From: Enterococcus columbae DSM 7374 = ATCC 51263
GTDB lineage: Bacteria > Bacillota > Bacilli > Lactobacillales > Enterococcaceae
DNA: 64,000 nucleotides
Direction: 5' to 3'
Assembly: GCF_000406925.1 (NCBI RefSeq)
Contig: NZ_KE136348.1
Span: 116,737-180,736 of the forward strand
The translations under genes were made by a program, and so were the position numbers. How positions within the stretch are numbered: position 1 is the stretch's first letter; every line of letters begins with the position of its first letter. The notes beneath the pieces were generated by a model that made no database searches, had not been told where the DNA came from, and saw nothing but the letters and a program-made list of their open reading frames with translations. This document shows, piece by piece, positions 45,224-53,654 of the stretch.

Positions 45224-45260
45224 CCACGTATTAACCACTGCTAACCGTGGTTCCCTCCTT
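45224..45260 (-). promoter_or_regulatory. Hairpin between Shine-Dalgarno and start codon of argR
   Basis: On the minus strand AAGGAGG (45260-45254) is followed by GAA, then CCACG (45250-45246) and its complement CGTGG (45228-45224), then CTTGA and ATG. Folding leaves about eight unpaired bases between ribosome site and start. An alternative stem AACCAC/GTGGTT overlaps it. The ATG frame is closed by TGA just upstream, so no earlier start exists. Confidence 0.55.
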
Positions 45261-45327
45261 TGTATTTAAATATTTATTTTTATACACTATTTTCTTCAGT
45301 ATTCTGATTATATCATGCTTATACAAA

Positions 45328-45355
45328 AAAAGAACCCTCAAAAATTGGGTTCTTA
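45328..45355 (-). terminator. tlyA terminator
   Basis: On the minus strand AAGAACCCAA pairs with GAGGGTTCTT and is followed by seven T residues, 20 bases behind the tlyA stop. Confidence 0.9.
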
Positions 45356-45373
45356 GATAATTTTTATGCAAAA

Positions 45374-46584
45374 TTAACCTAGTAAATGTTGATGCGCTGC
45401 TTGAATCGTTGCTAATACATCTACTCCATCAGCAAGCTGTGGGGTCGCTTCTTTTCTTAAATGGATTAAAAATTCGATATTCCCTTCCCCACCAGTAATT
45501 GGTGAGTAGCTTAAATTTTTCACTGAAAAACCATTGGCTAAGGCTAGCGCTATCGTTTGATTAATCACACTTTCATGCACCTTTGGATCACGAACAACAC
45601 CGTGTTTCCCCACAAATTCCTTACCAGCTTCAAATTGTGGTTTAATTAAAGCCATCACATCGCCTTGATCCACAATAATTTGAGCTAATGGGGGCAAAAT
45701 TAAAGCTAATGAGATAAACGACACATCAATCGTTGCTACACTAGGTAAGCCATCAAGAAAATCAGTTGGCTGACTATAACGGAAATTCGTTTTCTCCATC
45801 ACAACAACACGTGGATCTTGTCGAATTTTCCAAGCCAATTGATTATAACCAACATCTAAAGCATAGCTTAATTTAGCTCCGTTTTGTAAGGCAACATCGG
45901 TAAAGCCTCCAGTTGAAGCACCGATGTCTAGCACAATTTTATCCTTTACATCAAAATCAAAAATTTGCAAGGCTTTTTCTAATTTCAAGCCACCTCTAGA
46001 TACATAGGGGAGTTTCTTCCCTTTTATTACTAGCTCTGTCGATAGTGGGATTTTTTCACCAGGTTTATCTAGGCGTTCATGCTTGTCGGTCTGAATCCAA
46101 ATGGAAGGTGTTCACATTAAGTCGTTAATTTAATGCAGTTCTCTAATGAACTTCTGTATGTTTCCATACAGCACAGACTATATCTTCAGCTTCACCATAA
46201 TGTGTTAAGCGCCACTTACTTCGGATGACTTCATCCTACTCCTAAAAGGATAGTCGTTGAACGTTACTCTATTCAAGTCTTCGCTGCTGATTATCGATTC
46301 TTACAGTTCTTAGGATTTAACCTTAAACCATCTGACGAATTTTTTCTGCTTTCGCCACGTTCACGCTTAAGCCTCTTTCATCTTTACGTTGTCGTTCCGT
46401 CAGCTTTACGACTTTCCAGCAATTCAAGTGGAATGAATGAACCATCATTCATCATATACAAATTTCTCTATATATTTACTACTTATTAATAAACCAAGCC
46501 CGCCATAATGCCACGCTTTGCCTGTTCGCGGCTATCAAATAAACCTTGCATCACTGCTAGTACATCTACACGTTCTTTCTTCAT
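45374..46584 (-). CDS. tlyA: TlyA family rRNA methyltransferase, split by a group I intron
   Basis: Exon 1 is 46584-46489 (32 codons, MKKERVDVLAVMQGLF to IMAGLVY, the S4 domain start). Exon 2 is 46090-45374 (238 codons, from TDKHERLDKPGEKIP through YVSRGGLKLEKAL, the SAM motif VLDIGASTGGFTD and SPITGGEGNIEFL). Joined, they give 270 residues, the normal length for this 2'-O-methyltransferase/hemolysin family. Between them are stop codons in the exon 1 frame and 398 bases with group I intron elements. The order ispA-tlyA-argR-recN is standard. The exact splice point is inferred from frame plus the U/G rule. Confidence 0.85.
46091..46488 (-). ncRNA. Group I self-splicing intron in tlyA
   Basis: All four conserved elements are present in order on the minus strand: P AATTGCTGGAAAG (46424-46412), Q AATCAGCAGCGAAG (46292-46279; GCTG/CAGC pair with P), R GTTCAACGACTATCC (46262-46248) and S AAGATATAGTCTG (46186-46174; GACTAT/ATAGTC form P7). 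The 5' exon ends TTTAT, and intron GTAAA near base 10 can pair with it leaving a U-G splice pair (P1). The intron ends in G (TTCAG). The long region between P and Q may hold decayed endonuclease sequence (KAEKIRQM). Fine boundaries are predicted, not measured. Confidence 0.85.
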
Positions 46585-46599
46585 ATTCTCATCCTCATC

Positions 46600-47472
46600 T
46601 CAATCAATTTTTAGGCGATGAATTAGTGATTGTAGCAGGTAGGTTTCAGCACCACTTGCAGCTAATTTTGCTAATAGTTCATCGGCTTGTGCCAAACGCT
46701 GAGCAAAAGCCTCTTTCGCCCGATCAATCCCTAATAATTGCGGATAAGTACTTTTTTGTAATGCCTCATCACGATGCACGACTTTGCCTAATTCTTCGGT
46801 TGTAGAAAGGACATCTAATAAATCATCGCGAATTTGAAAAGCAACGCCCACTTCTTGACCTAATTGCTGACATAAGATTTGTTGCTCATGACTTGCTTCT
46901 GCCAAAATAGCCCCAAACAAAAAGGCACATTCGATTAATTTTCCAGTCTTTCGGCGATGAATAAACATCAAATCATTTAAAGCTAGCTGTTTTTCTTCAG
47001 CCAAAATATCAGCTGCCTGTCCAGCCACCATCCCGCTTGCGCCAGCTGACTCAGCTAATAAACGAATTAATCGTAGACTCTGCTTACTAGAAAGTGTTAA
47101 GTGACTTAATAATTCAAAGGCCATTGTCAGAAGGGCATCACCGGCTAAAATAGCCATCGCTTCACCGAAGACTTTATGATTGGTCGGCTTACCACGACGT
47201 AAATCATCATCATCCATCGCTGGTAAATCATCATGAATCAATGAATAGGTATGAATCATTTCGATTGCAGCAGACGCGCGATAGGTATTCCAATCAATTT
47301 TTCCACCTAAAGCTTCGGTCACCATCAACACAATCTGCGGACGAATCCGTTTGCCGCCAGCTTGCACCGAATAACGCATACTTTCTTGTAGTTTTTCATC
47401 ATTTGTATGCGTAACGATAAATTGCTGCATCAATGCTTCAACTTGGGCTAGTTCATGCTCAATGGTTTGCAT
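46600..47472 (-). CDS. ispA: Polyprenyl synthetase (farnesyl diphosphate synthase type)
   Basis: 290 residues. The first aspartate-rich motif is in LIHDDLPAMDDDDLRRGKPTNH (about 85-106) and the second in FQIRDDLLDVLST (about 223). It condenses isopentenyl diphosphate with allylic diphosphates to make farnesyl diphosphate for undecaprenyl and quinone synthesis. ATG 47472 lies inside the end of xseB with GAAGGTG upstream; the longer frame adds 14 residues not typical of the family. Its stop is 15 bases before tlyA. Confidence 0.95.
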   Translation of the reverse strand: MQTIEHELAQVEALMQQFIVTHTNDEKLQESMRYSVQAGGKRIRPQIVLMVTEALGGKIDWNTYRASAAIEMIHTYSLIHDDLPAMDDDDLRRGKPTNHKVFGEAMAILAGDALLTMAFELLSHLTLSSKQSLRLIRLLAESAGASGMVAGQAADILAEEKQLALNDLMFIHRRKTGKLIECAFLFGAILAEASHEQQILCQQLGQEVGVAFQIRDDLLDVLSTTEELGKVVHRDEALQKSTYPQLLGIDRAKEAFAQRLAQADELLAKLAASGAETYLLQSLIHRLKID

Positions 47473-47692
47473 CACCTTCAACCCCTTCAAATGGCAATTC
47501 TTCATCTTGGTCATTCATCATTTTGGCCAAGGTTTTTTCTGCACTAGTTAATTGATCTTTACATTTTTTACTTAGGGCAATTCCCGTTTGAAAAGCCGTT
47601 AATGCTTCTTCTAAAGGAACATCGCCACGTTCTAGTCGCTGAACAATTTGTTCTAATTCAGCAATTGATTGTTCAAAGCTTGGTTCACTCAT
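47459..47692 (-). CDS. xseB: Exodeoxyribonuclease VII small subunit
   Basis: 77 residues: SFEQSIAELEQIVQRLERGDVPLEEALTAFQTGIAL is the conserved helical hairpin that binds XseA. The start overlaps the xseA stop (ATGATGA); the second ATG (47692) has the better spacing to AGGAGG. It overlaps ispA by 14 bases at its end, so xseA-xseB-ispA-tlyA form one operon. Confidence 0.95.
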   Translation of the reverse strand: MSEPSFEQSIAELEQIVQRLERGDVPLEEALTAFQTGIALSKKCKDQLTSAEKTLAKMMNDQDEELPFEGVEGDANH

Positions 47693-49026
47693 CATTTATC
47701 CTCCTGAATTTTTTCTACTTTTGATTGTACTTTACCATCAGCATAGTGAATCGTTAAAAGTTGATTAACAGCTAATTGCTTCACTGATTTAACTACCTTT
47801 TCCTCACTTGTTGTATAGCTATAGCCTCTTTGCATAATTTTTAATGGACTTAATAAATCAAGTGAGGCAACTAAATGCTGGAAGGTCTGCAGCTTTTGTT
47901 GATAGATGCGGTTGGTTGCCTGATTTAATCGTTCATAGAGATAATCCAGCTTTTGACCCTCAGCTTGTAGGCGATAAATGGGCGTTTGCTGATTTAAGCG
48001 TTGCGCTATAAACTGATAAGCCTTTTCCTTCTCTCTTAGCATTGATTGTAGTTGTATATTCAACTGTTGCTGCAAATGATCTAGCTGTAAAACCTTCGCT
48101 TCATACAAACGTTGAGGTTGGGTAAAGATATAACTTTGTAATAAGCGGTCTAATTGATGCGTCTTTTTTTGTAATTGGGCTTGAAAAGCTTGAACTAAAC
48201 GCATTTGTTGCTGGTTAATTTTCAGTACTTCCTCAGTTAAAACCGGCACAGCTAACTCAGCGGCTGCCGTTGGGGTTGGCGCACGCATATCCGCAACATA
48301 ATCGGCAATCGTCGTGTCAGTCTCGTGACCAACGGAAGAAATAATCGGTGTATTGGTCGCAAAAATTTGCCGAGCAACCACTTCTTCATTAAACGGCCAC
48401 AAGTCCTCAATCGAACCACCCCCACGACCAATAATAATTGTATCGAAGTTTTGTTGATCTGCCCGTTTTAAGTTTTCAACAATATTCCTTGCTGCTTGAT
48501 CTCCTTGAACAACGGTTGGGTAAAGAATGATTTGCGCAATCGGATAACGTCTACGAACGGTGGTAATAATATCTCTGATCACTGCACCACTTGGACTTGT
48601 CAAGACAGCAATTCGCTTAGGAAAACGTGGAATTGCCTTTTTAGGTGCAGTAAACAAACCTTCTTTGGCTAATTTTTCCTTTAATTGTTCAAAAGCTTGA
48701 TACAAAGCGCCGATACCATCTGGTTCCATGCGTTCAATATTGATTTGATAGGCACCAGTTGCTTCATAAACCGAAACATAGCCGACAACGAGAACTTTCA
48801 TCCCTTCTGTTGGTTCAAATTTCACTTTATCAAATGCACTTTTGAACATAACAGCGGAGATCTTCGCATGATCATCCTTTAAAGAAAAGTATTGATGCAT
48901 CGGCCGCTTACGGAAATTAGAAATCTCACCGGTTAAATAAACGCGTCCAAGATAGGGATCAGCCTCAAATTTACGTTTAATATATTTAGTCAATGCACTG
49001 ACAGTTAAATATTGTTGTTCTGTCAT
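47692..49026 (-). CDS. xseA: Exodeoxyribonuclease VII large subunit
   Basis: 444 residues. An N-terminal OB fold (YLTVSALTKYIKRKFEADPYLGRVYLTGEIS), the catalytic core with AVLTSPSGAVIRDI, IIGRGGGSIEDLWPFNEE and SSVGHETDTTIADYVADMRAPTP, and a long helical C-terminus with GYSYTT near the end. It degrades single-stranded DNA from both ends with XseB. It starts 6 bases behind folD. Confidence 0.96.
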   Translation of the reverse strand: MTEQQYLTVSALTKYIKRKFEADPYLGRVYLTGEISNFRKRPMHQYFSLKDDHAKISAVMFKSAFDKVKFEPTEGMKVLVVGYVSVYEATGAYQINIERMEPDGIGALYQAFEQLKEKLAKEGLFTAPKKAIPRFPKRIAVLTSPSGAVIRDIITTVRRRYPIAQIILYPTVVQGDQAARNIVENLKRADQQNFDTIIIGRGGGSIEDLWPFNEEVVARQIFATNTPIISSVGHETDTTIADYVADMRAPTPTAAAELAVPVLTEEVLKINQQQMRLVQAFQAQLQKKTHQLDRLLQSYIFTQPQRLYEAKVLQLDHLQQQLNIQLQSMLREKEKAYQFIAQRLNQQTPIYRLQAEGQKLDYLYERLNQATNRIYQQKLQTFQHLVASLDLLSPLKIMQRGYSYTTSEEKVVKSVKQLAVNQLLTIHYADGKVQSKVEKIQEDK

Positions 49027-49031
49027 TTAAT

Positions 49032-49877
49032 CTACTCCATTCTTTTCGCTGCCTCAATGGTTTGCTTCATTAGCATCGTAATCGTCATTGGACCAACGCC
49101 TCCAGGAACAGGCGTGATATAGCTACATAATGGGGCTACTTCTGGATAAGCGACATCGCCAATCAGTTTGCCCTCTGCATTACGATTAATCCCTACGTCA
49201 ACAACTACGGCTCCCTCTTTAATAAAATCCTTTGTCACAAAAGCTGCCCGACCAATCGCTACGACTAAAATATCGGCTTGTGAGGCTACCTGGGAGAGAT
49301 TTTTTGTTTTAGAATGTGTCAAAGTAACTGTTGCATTTTCGGCTAATAATAAATGCGCCATTGGTTTCCCCACGATATTACTACGACCAATAATCACCGC
49401 ATTTTTACCAGCAATCTCGATATTAGCAGCTTTCAACATTTCCATAATGCCTGCTGGTGTACAAGGAATCATCGTTGGTTTTCCAGCAAATAAATTTCCC
49501 AAATTCATTGGATGAAAACCGTCAACATCCTTTTTAGGATCAATCGCATCAAGAACAACTGCTTCATTAATATGTGCGGGTAAAGGTAACTGAACTAAAA
49601 TACCGTGAAAGGCTTCATCGCTATTTAATTTTTCAATTTCAGCTAATAATTCCATTTGCGTCGTCGTTTTTGGCAGACGCAATACCTTAGAGTGTAAGCC
49701 GATTTTTTGAGCAGCTCGTTCTTTATTGCGCACGTAGACCTGACTAGCTGGATCATCCCCTACTAAAATTACGGCTAAACCAGGATGAATATCATCTTTT
49801 GCCAATTCCGCTACTTCCTGTCGCATTTGATTTTGTAATTGTTCAGCTAAAACTTTCCCATTCAATACTTCAGTCAT
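49032..49877 (-). CDS. folD: Methylenetetrahydrofolate dehydrogenase/cyclohydrolase
   Basis: 281 residues. [24 protein letters not shown] carries the substrate Tyr and catalytic Lys; [25 protein letters not shown] and the NADP loop [18 protein letters not shown] (about 157) follow, then [14 protein letters not shown]. It interconverts 5,10-methylene-, methenyl- and 10-formyl-tetrahydrofolate for purine and methionine synthesis. It starts 41 bases behind the nusB terminator, heading the xseA operon. Confidence 0.97.
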   Translation of the reverse strand: MTEVLNGKVLAEQLQNQMRQEVAELAKDDIHPGLAVILVGDDPASQVYVRNKERAAQKIGLHSKVLRLPKTTTQMELLAEIEKLNSDEAFHGILVQLPLPAHINEAVVLDAIDPKKDVDGFHPMNLGNLFAGKPTMIPCTPAGIMEMLKAANIEIAGKNAVIIGRSNIVGKPMAHLLLAENATVTLTHSKTKNLSQVASQADILVVAIGRAAFVTKDFIKEGAVVVDVGINRNAEGKLIGDVAYPEVAPLCSYITPVPGGVGPMTITMLMKQTIEAAKRME

Positions 49878-49917
49878 TCTTTTCTTACCCCTTTTTCATA
49901 TGATTTCTAATGATGAA

Positions 49918-49968
49918 AAAACCGAAACCTCTAAACTGCTACAAGTAGTTTAGAGTATCTCGGTTATA
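49918..49968 (-). terminator. Terminator between nusB and folD
   Basis: On the minus strand CTCTAAACT pairs with AGTTTAGAG inside an outer AACCGA/TCGGTT stem, followed by T residues. Confidence 0.88.
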
Positions 49969-49999
49969 GCCAATCATCCAATTAAGCAATTGCCTAGCA

Positions 50000-50455
50000 T
50001 TACTCACTTTTTTCTTTTAGTTCTTGGTTAATTGCTGATAATACTCCATTAACAAATCGCCGTGATTTTTCGTCACTGAAAGTTTTTGTCAATTCAATTG
50101 CTTCATTTAACGCAACTGCATTTGGTACATCTTCAACATAAACCATTTCAAATAAAGCCAATCGTAAAATCGTTACATCCATTTTAGCTAGCCGACTAAT
50201 CTTCCAACCAGGACGTAGATGACTTTCAATCAACTGATCTAATTGCGCTTGATAATTGCAAACGCCTGATACCAATAAATCTAAATAAGCCGGAACGAAA
50301 TGTTCATGCTCTTCATCTAATTGATCAAAAAGATTCAAGGTTAAAGCATGATTAATCGCTGACTGCTTAGATAAATCTTGATTAAAAATTAAAGGAAATA
50401 AGGCTTGAACAGCCATTTCTCTAATTTGATGTCTTGATAATTCTTTATTACTCAT
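50000..50455 (-). CDS. nusB: Transcription antitermination factor NusB
   Basis: 151 residues, all-helical. LSRHQIREMAVQALFPLIF begins the fold; SHLRPGWKISRLAKMDVTILRLALFEM and AVALNEAIELTKTFSDEKSRRFVNGVL are the conserved second half. It binds boxA with NusE (S10) during rRNA transcription. ATG 50455 follows GAGGATGACA within the end of the Asp23-family gene, so the two overlap by 8 bases. Confidence 0.95.
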   Translation of the reverse strand: MSNKELSRHQIREMAVQALFPLIFNQDLSKQSAINHALTLNLFDQLDEEHEHFVPAYLDLLVSGVCNYQAQLDQLIESHLRPGWKISRLAKMDVTILRLALFEMVYVEDVPNAVALNEAIELTKTFSDEKSRRFVNGVLSAINQELKEKSE

Positions 50456-50876
50456 TGTCATCCTCTTCAGCATCAAATAATTCGTCTAAATTCACAGCTT
50501 CTGTCTTTTCAGGTACAACCGCAACGACATGTACATTGACCTCAGCTAAGGTTACATCTGTCATGTATAATACTTGCTGCTTAATTTTTTGTTGGATTTC
50601 AGTAGCCACTTTAGGTACTGATACACCATATTTTACACTAACATAGGCATCAACCTGAATGCCTTCTTCAGTAGTAGATAGATACACTCCTTTACCATAA
50701 ACAGAACGACCTAAAAGTTCCGTTACATTATTGGCAAATGAACCTTGCATACGATGGACACCTTCCACCTTTGCAGCAGTAATTCCACTAATAATTTCAA
50801 TTACTTCAGGCGCGATAACAATTTCACCAAGATCATCTTGAACATCTAATTTTAATGCTTTTTCATCAGCCATCAT
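50448..50876 (-). CDS. Asp23/Gls24 family envelope stress protein (YqhY type)
   Basis: 142 residues. The Asp23 domain runs from GEIVIAPEVIEIISGITAAKVEGVHRM to VNVHVVAVVP, with an acidic tail LDELFDAEEDD. The YqhY subtype is encoded directly before nusB in many Firmicutes and has been linked to control of fatty acid synthesis; that role is taken from relatives. GGAGGAAAGT precedes ATG ATG (50876, 50873). Confidence 0.92.
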   Translation of the reverse strand: MMADEKALKLDVQDDLGEIVIAPEVIEIISGITAAKVEGVHRMQGSFANNVTELLGRSVYGKGVYLSTTEEGIQVDAYVSVKYGVSVPKVATEIQQKIKQQVLYMTDVTLAEVNVHVVAVVPEKTEAVNLDELFDAEEDDNE

Positions 50877-51011
50877 ACTTTCCTCCGTTCCTACATTCAA
50901 TCTACTTAAAAGAAAACTTCTATTCTTCTAAGCACTAATCATTTTTAGTTTATCATTTTATAGTAAGATTAGCTAGCGCTTGATGCAAAACTCTTGCTAA
51001 TTCTAAGCTTT

Positions 51012-52076
51012 TTATAAGATAATCAACTCTTTTGGTGAATGGGTAAGGACTTCATTACCTGTTTTAGTAATTAAAAGATCATCTTCAATCCGTACACCAC
51101 CGATACCTGGTAAATAAATTCCTGGCTCATCAGTAATAATATTCCCTGGCACAAAAGCTTTATTCGCTCTAAAGGATACATTTGGCCCTTCATGGATTTC
51201 TAAACCAATTCCGTGACCGGTTGAATGACCAAAAGCTTCTTTATAGCCAAAGCTAGCGATATGATCTCTAGCTACTGCATCCAATTCAATACCTGTGATT
51301 CCAGGTTTAGCTGCTTCAATTACCTTTAATTGAGCCTGTAAAACAATCTCATAGATTTCTTTTAATTTTTCACCTGGATCACCAATAGCAAACGTACGCG
51401 TCATATCTGATACATAGCCTTGATAATAACAACCAAAATCAATCGTAATCAAATCATTTTTTTCAATTAGCTTTTCACTGGCTACACCATGTGGCATTGC
51501 TGAACGTACACCACTTGCCACAATGGTATCAAATGATACACCACTTGCTCCTAATGAACGCATATAAAAATCTAGTTCATTAGCGACTTGGATTTCACTC
51601 ATTCCTGGTTGAATATAGTCTAAAATATGTTGAAAGGCTTGATCAGCAATCGCACAAGCTTTTTTGGTAATTGTAATCTCTTGTTCATCTTTGATTTCTC
51701 TTAATTCTTCAATTAGCCCACTAACTGGTACTAAAGAAGTCTCAGCAATCAATTCTTCTAATAAATCATAATCCTTAACTGTTACAAAGCTTTCTTCAAA
51801 AGCCAAAGTAACTAATTCATCCTGTTGACAAATTTTAGCCACTTCTTCAAAAATATGACCGGTGTTTTTTACTATTTCAAAACCTTTCGCTTGCATACTT
51901 GCTTGCTCAGTATAACGAAAATCAGTCACAAAATAGGCTTTATTTAAAGTAATCACTGCCAATCCGGTAGTACCTGTAAAATTCGTTAGGTAGCGTAGAT
52001 TATATGGACTGGTAATTAAAAACGCTGATAAATCATTTGCTCGCAGTAATTTACGTAAATTTTCTACTCGAATCAT
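51012..52076 (-). CDS. M24 family Xaa-Pro peptidase
   Basis: 354 residues. The N-terminal creatinase-like domain (LSAFLITSPYNLRYLTNFTG) is followed by the pita-bread metallopeptidase domain with the metal ligands in DLITIDFGCYYQGYVSDMTRTF (two Asp), GHSTGHGIGLEIHEGPNV (His), ITDEPGIY (Glu) and VRIEDDLLIT (Glu). It removes or splits residues next to proline. ATG 52076 follows AAGGGTGATACA. In related genomes efp often follows this gene before the asp23-nusB pair; here there is none in the 110-base gap. Confidence 0.93.
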   Translation of the reverse strand: MIRVENLRKLLRANDLSAFLITSPYNLRYLTNFTGTTGLAVITLNKAYFVTDFRYTEQASMQAKGFEIVKNTGHIFEEVAKICQQDELVTLAFEESFVTVKDYDLLEELIAETSLVPVSGLIEELREIKDEQEITITKKACAIADQAFQHILDYIQPGMSEIQVANELDFYMRSLGASGVSFDTIVASGVRSAMPHGVASEKLIEKNDLITIDFGCYYQGYVSDMTRTFAIGDPGEKLKEIYEIVLQAQLKVIEAAKPGITGIELDAVARDHIASFGYKEAFGHSTGHGIGLEIHEGPNVSFRANKAFVPGNIITDEPGIYLPGIGGVRIEDDLLITKTGNEVLTHSPKELIIL

Positions 52077-52148
52077 TGTATCACCCTTCATTCTTCATTT
52101 TTATCTATTATAACAAAGGTTTGGCTAATTGCCTATGTAAACAGTCAA

Positions 52149-52207
52149 AAAAGCGTAATCAAGTAGTTCTTTTACACCTGCACTACTTAATTACGCTTTT
52201 TTTATTT
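52149..52207. terminator. Bidirectional terminator behind manO
   Basis: AAAAAGCGTAATCAAGTAGT pairs with ACTACTT and ATTACGCTTTTT, with T residues on the right and A residues on the left (T residues for the leftward manO transcript). manO is the gene terminated. Confidence 0.88.
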
Positions 52208-52579
52208 TTTTTTATTTAATGTCCCCTTAATTCCACGAGTTATCATTTGGAAAAAGCTTAATGCCCGAACCATTTTCTTCGGATTAACATAAGCCTGCAT
52301 TGCACGCAATAATTGTTTGGGATTTTTAGCAGCAAATTGATAGGTGCCATTTTTCTTAGTCTGAATTGCAAACCTTGGAATCCATTTTCCTTTAAAAACA
52401 ACGGTTGCTACTACACATTCAACTTCTTCCCATGGAATTTGTACAAATTTATTTACATCACGATCATTATAAAACTCAAAGGCTTTATCACCAATCATAA
52501 TTTCTCCATAATTGGGTAAACCTAAAAATGATGTGCCGTCCATAACTAAATCAACTTTTGTGTTTAATGATTGTACCAT
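52202..52579 (-). CDS. manO: DUF956 family protein ManO
   Basis: 125 residues. LNTKVDLVMDGTSFLGLPNYGEIMIGDKAFEFYN and IPWEEVECVVATVVFKGKWIPRFAIQTKK match the DUF956/ManO family, always encoded behind the IID gene of mannose PTS operons. The role is believed regulatory or accessory but is not settled. A terminator hairpin lies between it and the IID gene, so its expression is probably reduced relative to the permease. The ATG has its AAGGAGG 26 bases upstream with a small hairpin in between. Confidence 0.88.
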   Translation of the reverse strand: MVQSLNTKVDLVMDGTSFLGLPNYGEIMIGDKAFEFYNDRDVNKFVQIPWEEVECVVATVVFKGKWIPRFAIQTKKNGTYQFAAKNPKQLLRAMQAYVNPKKMVRALSFFQMITRGIKGTLNKKK

Positions 52580-52587
52580 AAGTATAT

Positions 52588-52612
52588 GCTAGCTAAAAGC
52601 CAGCGCCTCCTT
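52588..52612 (-). promoter_or_regulatory. Hairpin between Shine-Dalgarno and start codon of manO
   Basis: On the minus strand AAGGAGG (52612-52606), C, then GCTGGCTTTTAGCTAGC (52604-52588), a GCT-GCT/AGC-AGC stem with a tiny loop, then ATATACTT and ATG 52579. The frame has TAG upstream and no other start. Folding would reduce the spacing from 26 to about nine bases. Confidence 0.5.
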
Positions 52613-52663
52613 CTTACTCTTTGTTTAAGCATATCATATTTAAAAAATAGAAACCACTAGTAA

Positions 52664-52696
52664 AAAGGTCGAGAACCTAGCAGCGATTCTCGACCC
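52664..52696 (-). terminator. Attenuator or terminator between the IID gene and manO
   Basis: On the minus strand GGTCGAGAATCGCTG pairs with TAGGTTCTCGACC and is followed by five T residues, 28 bases after the IID stop. Confidence 0.88.
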
Positions 52697-52724
52697 AATA
52701 AACGAATAGAAATATAATTAAAAA

Positions 52725-53636
52725 TTATAAAATGTGTACTAAGTGTCCCACGATACCAACGATGAATAATGCAATGATGATAACAATTGGAGAAACTTTC
52801 TTCTTCAATAACCACATGCATAGGAAAGTTAATAGTAATGGAACTAAACCAGGAATTAATGAATCTAAGTTTCCTTGTAATGTTTGTTGTTTAATTGGTT
52901 CAAATGCCATACCTGAATTTACTTGTTCAAATAAAGTCTTCAAGCCTTTACCAGACATTTCAACTTTATCCCATTCAATATAAGCACCTTTAGACAATTT
53001 AATATTTGCAATTACTGGAGTAAATTTGATTGATACCCAACGTTCTACCAAAGCAGCTAATACGAACATACCCAAGATTGAAGCACCTTTAGTGATGTCT
53101 TGTAATAAACCACCTGATAAATCTTCAGTAATTTTTGAACCTGCACGGTAACCAAATTCTTGTGTGTACCACATGAATGCCCAACGAATTACATTCCATA
53201 ATACGAAGAACAAGATTGGTCCTAAGATATTTCCACCTAAAGCTAGAGATGCCCCTAGAGCCCCTAACATAGGACGTACAGTAAACCAGAATACTGGGTC
53301 ACCAACACCGGCTAAAGGTCCCATCATACCAACCTTAACCCCTTGAATTGCTACATCATCGACAGCAGCACCGTTTGCACGGTCTTCTTCAAGTGCTAAA
53401 GTTACCCCTAAAATAGGAGAAGCTACATATGGGTGAGTGTTAAAGAATTCTAAGTGGCGTTTTAAAGCCGCTTTACGATCTTCTGGATCTTTATATAATT
53501 TTTTGATTGCTGGAATCATAGCATAGCACCAGCCACCGTTTTGCATACGTTCATAGTTCCAAGAACCTTGAAGGAAAGTTGAGCGCCATGCAACTGATAA
53601 ACGATCTTTTTTAGTTAATTCAATTCTTTCAGCCAT
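52725..53636 (-). CDS. manZ: Mannose-family PTS component IID
   Basis: 303 residues. The N-terminal cytoplasmic part AWRSTFLQGSWNYERMQNGGWCYAMIPAIKKLY and GVKVGMMGPLAGVGDPVFWFTVRPMLGALGASLAL are IID signatures; hydrophobic segments follow and the C-terminus VIIIALFIVGIVGHLVHIL is a membrane anchor. With IIC it forms the channel for mannose and glucose, and in relatives it is the docking receptor for class IIa bacteriocins. Co-transcribed with the IIC gene 18 bases upstream. Confidence 0.96.
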   Translation of the reverse strand: MAERIELTKKDRLSVAWRSTFLQGSWNYERMQNGGWCYAMIPAIKKLYKDPEDRKAALKRHLEFFNTHPYVASPILGVTLALEEDRANGAAVDDVAIQGVKVGMMGPLAGVGDPVFWFTVRPMLGALGASLALGGNILGPILFFVLWNVIRWAFMWYTQEFGYRAGSKITEDLSGGLLQDITKGASILGMFVLAALVERWVSIKFTPVIANIKLSKGAYIEWDKVEMSGKGLKTLFEQVNSGMAFEPIKQQTLQGNLDSLIPGLVPLLLTFLCMWLLKKKVSPIVIIIALFIVGIVGHLVHIL

Positions 53637-53654
53637 TATTCATTTTCCTCCTTC

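Noticed and set aside
45374..46584. tlyA as a pseudogene or as a short 204-residue gene starting at 45988
   Set aside because: Both flanks are intact and in frame once the 398 intron-like bases are removed, and the lost S4 domain reappears at 46584-46489.
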